Assembly (NCBI GenBank): GCA_937915455.1
Contig: CALDNN010000007.1
Coordinates: 1 to 19,981 of the forward strand
Direction of reading: 5' to 3'
DNA: 19,981 nucleotides
From: Pelethousia sp002409725
Lineage (GTDB): Bacteria > Bacillota > Clostridia > Christensenellales > CAG-138
In this document: positions 15,069 through 19,981 of the stretch, piece by piece
How positions within the stretch are numbered: position 1 is the stretch's first letter
Layout of the letters: each line of letters opens with the position of its first letter
Program-made: the position numbers and the translations under genes
Notes under the pieces: generated by a model
Told to the model about the DNA's origin: nothing
The model's database searches: none
The model's input: only the letters and a program-made list of their open reading frames with translations

Positions 15069-16100
15069 ATGAGGAAGAATCTGAAAGCGCGGATCGCGCT
15101 GCTGCTCGGCATTTTGATGCTGTTGCCCATGCTCTATGCCTGCGGCGGCAAGACGGCGTCCGATGAAGCGGGCGAAAGCAAGAAGCTGAAGGTAGCCTTG
15201 GTGCTACCGGGTAAGAAGGACGACGTTTCTTTCAATCAGGCCATGTATGAAGGCGTAAGCGCCTATGCCGCCGCGCATACCGACACCGTGGACCTCAAGA
15301 TTGTGGAAAACGTGTATGAAGTGGCGGATATTGAGCCGGCCCTTTCGGATTTTGCAGATCAGGGCTATGATGTGATCTTCGGCCATGGTTTCCAGTTTAT
15401 GGAGCCCCTGGTCAACGTGGCGGATAAGTTCCCGGAGAGCTATTTCCTGCTGGGAACAGGCTACATGTTCCGTAAGAACTCCGCCATCTATGATGTGGCG
15501 CTGGAGTCCGGCGGCTATCTTATGGGCGTGATCGCGGCCCTGGCCTCGGAAACGGGAAAGATTGGCGTGATCGGCGGCGCAGACGCCTCCGAGATGGTGC
15601 GGGGTCATGCCGGGTATCGGATGGGCGCAGAGTCCGTCAACCCCAACATTGAGATTCAGGAGATCTATACCGGGGATTGGAACGATACGGCCGCGGCCTA
15701 TGAAGCGGCTGTGGGCATGTATGATTCCGGTGTAGATGTGATCTGGCACTCCGGCGACGGTATCGGCTTGGGTGTGGTACAGGCAGCTGTGGATAAGGAC
15801 AAATACGTGCTGGGCAATGTGCAGGATCAAAAGTCCTTGGGCGAGAAGAACGTGCTCTCCGGCATCCAATACCACTGGGAGGCCGTAATCGACCAGATAT
15901 TCAAAGATATCGCGAGCGGTGCCTTCCTCAATCTGGAGGATGATGCGCGCATCTATTGGATCACCATCGCCAACGGCGGCATGGAATATACGCCCATCAA
16001 CGATACTAAGGGCAAGCTGACCCAAGACGAGCTAAAGACCATCGAGGAAGCCTATCAAAAGCTGAAGAACGACGAGATCACCTGGCCCGCCTGGAACTAA
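15069..16100 (+). CDS. BMP-family ABC transporter substrate-binding lipoprotein
   Basis: This 343-residue lipoprotein of the Bmp/PnrA (Med) family binds the substrate for the downstream transporter. The signal peptide ends at the lipobox MLYAC, with Cys25 as the lipid anchor. Family features are KVALVLPGKKDDVSFNQAMYEG at the N-terminal strand, DVIFGHGFQFMEPLVNVADKFPESYF, the ESGGYLMGVIAAL loop and IGVIGGADASEMVRGHAGYRMGA. Characterised relatives bind purine or other nucleosides. ATG 15069 has AAGAAGG seven bases upstream; an in-frame ATG at 15009 has none and would destroy the signal peptide's N-terminal position. It heads the operon under the GntR boxes, and a hairpin follows. Confidence 0.94.
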   Translation: MRKNLKARIALLLGILMLLPMLYACGGKTASDEAGESKKLKVALVLPGKKDDVSFNQAMYEGVSAYAAAHTDTVDLKIVENVYEVADIEPALSDFADQGYDVIFGHGFQFMEPLVNVADKFPESYFLLGTGYMFRKNSAIYDVALESGGYLMGVIAALASETGKIGVIGGADASEMVRGHAGYRMGAESVNPNIEIQEIYTGDWNDTAAAYEAAVGMYDSGVDVIWHSGDGIGLGVVQAAVDKDKYVLGNVQDQKSLGEKNVLSGIQYHWEAVIDQIFKDIASGAFLNLEDDARIYWITIANGGMEYTPINDTKGKLTQDELKTIEEAYQKLKNDEITWPAWN

Positions 16101-16131
16101 GGGCAGAGCAGGAAAAAGGACGACGGGGAAC

Positions 16132-16160
16132 GCGGCCGCTGCCCAATGGCTGGCGGCCGC
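16132..16160 (+). terminator. Hairpin between the BMP lipoprotein and ATPase genes, no T-tract
   Basis: The octamer GCGGCCGC (a NotI site) occurs at 16132-16139 and 16153-16160. Being self-complementary, the copies can form an 8-bp GC-only stem around a 13-base loop. No T run follows. As with the hairpin after the peptide-binding protein, it probably limits read-through or stabilises the upstream message. Confidence 0.55.
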
Positions 16161-16187
16161 CCCTAGAATAAAGGAGAGGGCGGTCAT

Positions 16188-17720
16188 ATGGAAGAGCTTG
16201 CTGTAAAAATGCAGGGGATCACCAAAATTTTCAATCAAGTAAAGGCAAACGACTGCGTCGATTTTTCCCTGCGCAAAGGCTCCATACACGGCCTTTTGGG
16301 GGAAAACGGCGCGGGGAAGACCACGCTGATGAATGTGCTGTATGGCCTTTATCAGCAGGAGGCAGGGGATATCTTTATCCACGGCGCGAAAGCGGAGGTG
16401 GATTCGCCCCTTAAGGCCATCTCCCTGGGCATCGGTATGGTCCACCAGCATTTCATGCTGGCCCGTCCCTTAACAGTGGTAGAAAACGTGATGCTGGGAA
16501 GGAAGTCTAGGCGGGGTATCCTGCTGGATACCAAGGAAACGGCCCGGGAGCTCCAGACACTTTCGGATAAATATGGGATGGGCGTAGACCCATATAGCAA
16601 GATATGGCAGCTGTCCGTCGGCGAGCAGCAGCGGGTAGAAATTTTGACAGCCCTCTATATGGGCGCGGACATCCTCCTGTTGGATGAGCCCACGGCTGTG
16701 CTTACGCCCCAGGAAACAAACCTGTTTTTCGATACCCTGCGACAAATGCGGGATGATGGCAAATCCATTGTCCTCATCACGCACAAACTGGAGGAGATCA
16801 TCGCCATCGTAGACGAGGTCACCGTGCTACGGGATGGGAAGATGATCGGCACTCTGAACATGGATGAGAGCGTGACCAAGGACCAGCTGACCAGGATGAT
16901 GGTGGGCAGGGACGTTCTATTCAACTTTAAAGAAAACACCCGCGCCCCAGGCGCGGTGCGATATTGCTTAAAAAACCTTTGCGCCCGCAACGCCAAGGGC
17001 GTGGCGGCTCTGAAAAACTTTTCCCTGGATATCCGGGAAGGGGAGATCGTGGGCCTCGCCGGGGTGGATGGCAATGGCCAGAGCGAGCTTTGCGAGGTAC
17101 TCACGGGTCTAAGGCCCCTGGATGCGGGGGAGATTACCCTGGATGATGAAAAGATGGCCAACCGGCCGCCCGCTTACTTTATTTCCCATGGGGTTTGCCA
17201 TATCCCAGAGGACCGGCACACTACGGGCTTGGCCATGAACTGGGATCTGGAACTCAATTTGATCCTCAAATGCTTTTACAAGGCGCCTTTTGCCAAGCAT
17301 GGCCTTTTATGCAAAAAAGCCATCGAGGAGTACTGGGAAAAGACCCGGGCAGCCTACCAGATCAAAGCCAATTGCGGGGGGGATACGGCCCGCTCCCTTT
17401 CGGGCGGCAACCAGCAAAAGGTGATCCTGGCGCGGGAGATTGAAAGCGAGCCCAAGGTGCTCATCGCCAACCAACCCACCCGGGGTCTGGATGTGGGGGC
17501 CGCGGAGTATGTGCGCCAAAAACTTCTGAACACCCGCGGCAATGGCGCGGCCCTGCTGGTGGTATCCGCGGATCTGGAAGAGCTTTTGCAATTATCCGAT
17601 CGGATCGCCGTGATCTATGGGGGTGAGCTGATGGGCATATTGGAACGGGGAGCCGATCCCTATCAGATCGGCGAGCTGATGATGGGCAAAAAGCAGGAGG
17701 TATCGGTCTGTGAAGCTTGA
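16188..17720 (+). CDS. Double-domain ABC ATPase of a BMP/nucleoside-type transporter
   Basis: This 510-residue ATPase has two fused nucleotide-binding domains, as in RbsA and NupO/BmpB-type proteins. Domain 1 is canonical: Walker A GENGAGKTT (38-46), signature LSVGE (142-146), Walker B LLLDEP. Domain 2 has a degenerate Walker A, GVDGNGQSE (292-300), lacking the lysine, and a Walker B of LIANQP (425-430) without the acidic pair, but a good signature LSGGNQQ (404-410). This asymmetry is usual in the family and is not decay. AAGGAG precedes the ATG, and the 3' end overlaps the permease gene by 11 bases. It powers the two permeases downstream. Confidence 0.95.
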   Translation: MEELAVKMQGITKIFNQVKANDCVDFSLRKGSIHGLLGENGAGKTTLMNVLYGLYQQEAGDIFIHGAKAEVDSPLKAISLGIGMVHQHFMLARPLTVVENVMLGRKSRRGILLDTKETARELQTLSDKYGMGVDPYSKIWQLSVGEQQRVEILTALYMGADILLLDEPTAVLTPQETNLFFDTLRQMRDDGKSIVLITHKLEEIIAIVDEVTVLRDGKMIGTLNMDESVTKDQLTRMMVGRDVLFNFKENTRAPGAVRYCLKNLCARNAKGVAALKNFSLDIREGEIVGLAGVDGNGQSELCEVLTGLRPLDAGEITLDDEKMANRPPAYFISHGVCHIPEDRHTTGLAMNWDLELNLILKCFYKAPFAKHGLLCKKAIEEYWEKTRAAYQIKANCGGDTARSLSGGNQQKVILAREIESEPKVLIANQPTRGLDVGAAEYVRQKLLNTRGNGAALLVVSADLEELLQLSDRIAVIYGGELMGILERGADPYQIGELMMGKKQEVSVCEA

Positions 17721-18765
17721 TCTGCAAAAAACGGGGAACAAGGCGGCCGGCGCGGTAGCCATGGTGGCTGCGGCCCTGCTCGTTGGCGCAGTGCTGGTAA
17801 TGATCTCCGGCAACAATCCCCTGGAGGCCTATTCTACGCTGTTATCCGGCGCATTCAGCTCTAAGCAGCGGGTATCGGAACTGTTCGTGAAGCTGGTGCC
17901 GGTGATGATCATGGGCCTGGGCATTTCGGTAGCCTATAGGGCCCAGCTCTGGAACATCGGCGCGGAAGGCCAGTTCATCATAGGCTCCATTGCGGCAACG
18001 GCTGTGGGCTTATATGTGAAGCTACCGCCTGTGCTCTTGGCGCCCCTGACCCTACTGGCTGCCATTGCCGCAGCTGGGGGCTGGGCCCTGTTGGCCGGCT
18101 TCCTGAAGGTGCGCTTCCATGCAAACGAGGTTATCACCACCCTGATGCTGAATTATATTGCCGATTATTTCTTGGATTTCCTGGTGTATGGGCCTATGAT
18201 GGACCCGGCGGGGCAGCTTCCCCAATCTGCAATGGTGCCCGAAGGTATCCAGATCAAGGCCATTTTTTCGGGGCTACGGGTCCATTACGGGCTGGCCATT
18301 ATGGTAGTGGTGTTCATCCTTACGGTTTTATTGTGGCGTTCCACCCTAGGCTACCGCATCAACCTCATCGGCCAGGGGGAGCGGGTCTCTACCTATGCGG
18401 GGGTGAATGTGAAGCGGACTATTCTATTGACCATGTTCATTTCCGGGGCTGTGGCAGGGGTGGCAGGTTGGATCGAGACCTTTGGGCTGCAATACCGCAT
18501 CATGGAAAATATGGCGGGTAGCTATGGCAACATCGCCACGGTAGTGGCCTTGCTGGGCGCTCTACATCCCTGCGGCATAGCGGTGGCCTCCTTCTTTTTT
18601 TCCATCCTCCTGGTGGGGGGCGCTAGCATGCAGCGTATGACCAACGTGCCCTATTCTATCGTGGATGTAATCCAGGGATTAATTATTATTTTCGTTATAG
18701 CCGGGATCGTCGGCCAAGGAAGGAAGACGGTCAAACGGGCGGGGAGGATTGGGAAAGATGCTTGA
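17710..18765 (+). CDS. BMP/nucleoside-type ABC transporter permease 1
   Basis: This 351-residue membrane protein belongs to the BPD_transp_2 group (NupP/YufP-like). It has about nine to ten helices, with GISVAYRAQLWNIGAEGQFIIGSIAA (about 75-100) and RFHANEVITTLMLNYIADYFLDFLVYGP (about 136-163), both hallmarks of nucleoside-type permeases. The GTG start at 17710 has AGGAGG nine bases upstream and lies within the end of the ATPase gene. It pairs with the next permease; the two form the translocation pore. Confidence 0.94.
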   Translation: MKLDLQKTGNKAAGAVAMVAAALLVGAVLVMISGNNPLEAYSTLLSGAFSSKQRVSELFVKLVPVMIMGLGISVAYRAQLWNIGAEGQFIIGSIAATAVGLYVKLPPVLLAPLTLLAAIAAAGGWALLAGFLKVRFHANEVITTLMLNYIADYFLDFLVYGPMMDPAGQLPQSAMVPEGIQIKAIFSGLRVHYGLAIMVVVFILTVLLWRSTLGYRINLIGQGERVSTYAGVNVKRTILLTMFISGAVAGVAGWIETFGLQYRIMENMAGSYGNIATVVALLGALHPCGIAVASFFFSILLVGGASMQRMTNVPYSIVDVIQGLIIIFVIAGIVGQGRKTVKRAGRIGKDA

Positions 18766-19702
18766 GAAGATATTTACGACCGGCTTTTTTGTGAGCCTGC
18801 TCGCCAGCACCATTCGCCTGGCCACCCCCATAATGGTGCCGGCTTTGGGGCAGATCTATACCCAGCGCGCCGGCATCCTTAACCTGGGGGTGGAGGGCAC
18901 CATGCTTATGGGCGCGGTAACCGGCTTTGCAGTCGCCTGCCTCACGGGCAGCTTGTGGCTGGGGCTTCTGTGCGGCATGCTCACGGGCATGCTCTGGAGC
19001 GCTATCATGGCCTGGCTTTCTATTACGATGAAGGCCAACCAGGTCATCGCCGGCCTGGGCATGAATATCCTGGGAGCGGGACTGGCGGCTTATATATACC
19101 GGGTAATCTTTGGCGTCCAGTCCTTGCCGCCTGCTATCACAGCCTTTCAGAGCATAAGCGTGCCTGGCCTTTCGGATATACCCATCCTGGGGGCAGTTTT
19201 CTTCCAGCATAACGCGCTGGTATACTTGGGCTTCCTCCTGCTTCCCTTGAATTGGTTCATCCTGGAAAAGACCACCTTCGGCCTGAAGATTAAGGCCGTG
19301 GGCGAGCACCCGCGGGCAGCGGACTCCAAAGGCGTCAGCGTGGCCGGGGTGCGGTATGCGGCTGTGCTCATCGGGGGGCTGTACGCCGGGGCCGCCGGGG
19401 CGTTCATGACCATCGCCTACCTCAATACCTTCACGGAGGCGGTGATTGGCGGCCGGGGATATATCGCCGTGGCTGTGGTGATTTTTGCCCGTTTTCTGCC
19501 TGTAAGGGCCATGTGGGGCGCCCTGCTCTTCGGATTTGCATCCGCCCTGCAAATGCGGCTCCAAGCCCTCGGCGTGGCCATCGCCAACCAGCTCATGCTG
19601 ATGCTGCCCTATATCATGACCATTATCGCCCTGGTATTCGCCTCCAATAAGGCGGAGTTCCCCAGCGCCTATACCATCCCCTATTCACGGATGGAGCGGT
19701 GA
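18758..19702 (+). CDS. BMP/nucleoside-type ABC transporter permease 2
   Basis: This second BPD_transp_2 permease (314 residues, NupQ/YufQ-like) shows ATPIMVPALGQIYTQRAGILNLGVEGTMLMGAV near the N-terminus, the standard pattern of the family, then MKANQVIAGLGMNILGAGLAAYIYR and GLKIKAVGEHPRAADSKGVSV. ATG 18758 lies ten bases after GGAGG and overlaps the end of permease 1 (ATGCTTGA). A TTG at 18749 is only one base from that ribosome site and is rejected. The complex of lipoprotein, ATPase and two permeases is complete within the window. Confidence 0.94.
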   Translation: MLEKIFTTGFFVSLLASTIRLATPIMVPALGQIYTQRAGILNLGVEGTMLMGAVTGFAVACLTGSLWLGLLCGMLTGMLWSAIMAWLSITMKANQVIAGLGMNILGAGLAAYIYRVIFGVQSLPPAITAFQSISVPGLSDIPILGAVFFQHNALVYLGFLLLPLNWFILEKTTFGLKIKAVGEHPRAADSKGVSVAGVRYAAVLIGGLYAGAAGAFMTIAYLNTFTEAVIGGRGYIAVAVVIFARFLPVRAMWGALLFGFASALQMRLQALGVAIANQLMLMLPYIMTIIALVFASNKAEFPSAYTIPYSRMER

Positions 19703-19707
19703 AGGCC

Positions 19708-19981
19708 ATGCGGCGCGCTTTCCTCATCCTCCTGTGCATGGCCCTGCTGGCTGCCCCCGGCTGTACCCGGTTCAATAAGACCGAGGCACACGCTTTGGAG
19801 CGGGTGCTGGCCTTTGCCCACGAGATCAATTACAACTATGGGGAGCCCGCGGGGATCTACGCCTATCTCACGCAAGCTTTTAAAGATACCATGGGGGAGG
19901 AAGCCTTTGTGGAGGCTTTCCGCAAGGAGCGCACCTATCCCTATCTGGTGCCGCTGTTCATCAATTACCGCTCCATGGAGC
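19708..19981 (+). CDS. Unknown lipoprotein, 3' end outside the window
   Basis: Ninety-one residues are visible before the window ends. A short signal peptide ends in the lipobox AAPGC, with Cys19 as probable lipid anchor. The following region (ERVLAFAHEINYNYGEPAGIYAYLTQAFKDTMGEEAFVEAFRKER) looks helical and soluble. I do not recognise the family; the repeated aromatic, alpha-helical start resembles small NTF2-like folds, but this is a guess. ATG 19708 lies five bases after permease 2 stops; GTG 19699, overlapping that gene, is an alternative start. Co-transcription with the BMP transporter suggests a role at the same cell surface. Confidence 0.7.
   Translation, partial: MRRAFLILLCMALLAAPGCTRFNKTEAHALERVLAFAHEINYNYGEPAGIYAYLTQAFKDTMGEEAFVEAFRKERTYPYLVPLFINYRSME

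Noticed and set aside
16188..17720. Decay of the second ATPase domain in the BMP ATPase
   Set aside because: Loss of the lysine in the second Walker A and of the acidic Walker B pair is normal for double-domain ATPases of this family.

Overview
The window looks like chromosomal DNA from a low-to-mid GC Gram-positive anaerobe of the Clostridia. The signs are AGGAGG-type ribosome binding sites, lipobox-anchored binding proteins, a DUF2812 protein, an AbrB/SpoVT-type regulator and Opp/Dpp and BMP transport operons. This is inference from gene content; no rRNA or other taxonomic marker is present. No tRNA, CRISPR array, transposase or phage gene was seen.

Left part (1-5.9 kb). A siderophore/cobalamin-type ABC permease (FecCD family) reads leftward from a perfect sigma-A consensus promoter into an ATPase gene that is broken at the window edge. 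A second, oppositely oriented consensus-like promoter overlaps it and points at a decayed reading frame that resembles the cupin half of an AraC-type regulator. Next comes a leftward operon: a membrane histidine kinase with a periplasmic-type amino-acid-binding sensor domain, an NtrC-family response regulator, and a DUF2812 membrane protein. The response regulator has lost the GAFTGA signature (GAYPGA) and the Walker B acidic pair (ES), so it is unlikely to be a standard sigma-54 activator.

Middle (5.9-12.3 kb). Divergent from the kinase is a complete peptide-type (Opp/Dpp) ABC transporter: lipoprotein, two permeases, two ATPases, then an MgtC/SapB membrane protein and a terminator. The kinase-transporter gap holds two identical-geometry dyads (GGCA-N5-TGCC, 44 bp apart) upstream of a plausible sigma-A promoter. 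The simplest model is that the two-component system senses a solute and controls the transporter through these dyads.

An AT-rich islet (about 12.4-13.9 kb) carries a small AbrB-type regulator and a membrane acyltransferase. Their promoter has an inverted repeat over the -10 box, and an 11-bp tandem repeat lies at the islet's right end.

Right part (13.9-20 kb). A GntR/HutC regulator with its own promoter and terminator precedes a BMP-family (nucleoside-type) ABC operon: lipoprotein, double ATPase, two permeases and a truncated unknown lipoprotein. Two GGTA-N-TACC boxes sit just downstream of the operon's -10 and are the probable GntR operators. Both binding-protein genes in the window are followed by a strong hairpin without a T-tract, which suggests the same differential-expression device in both operons.
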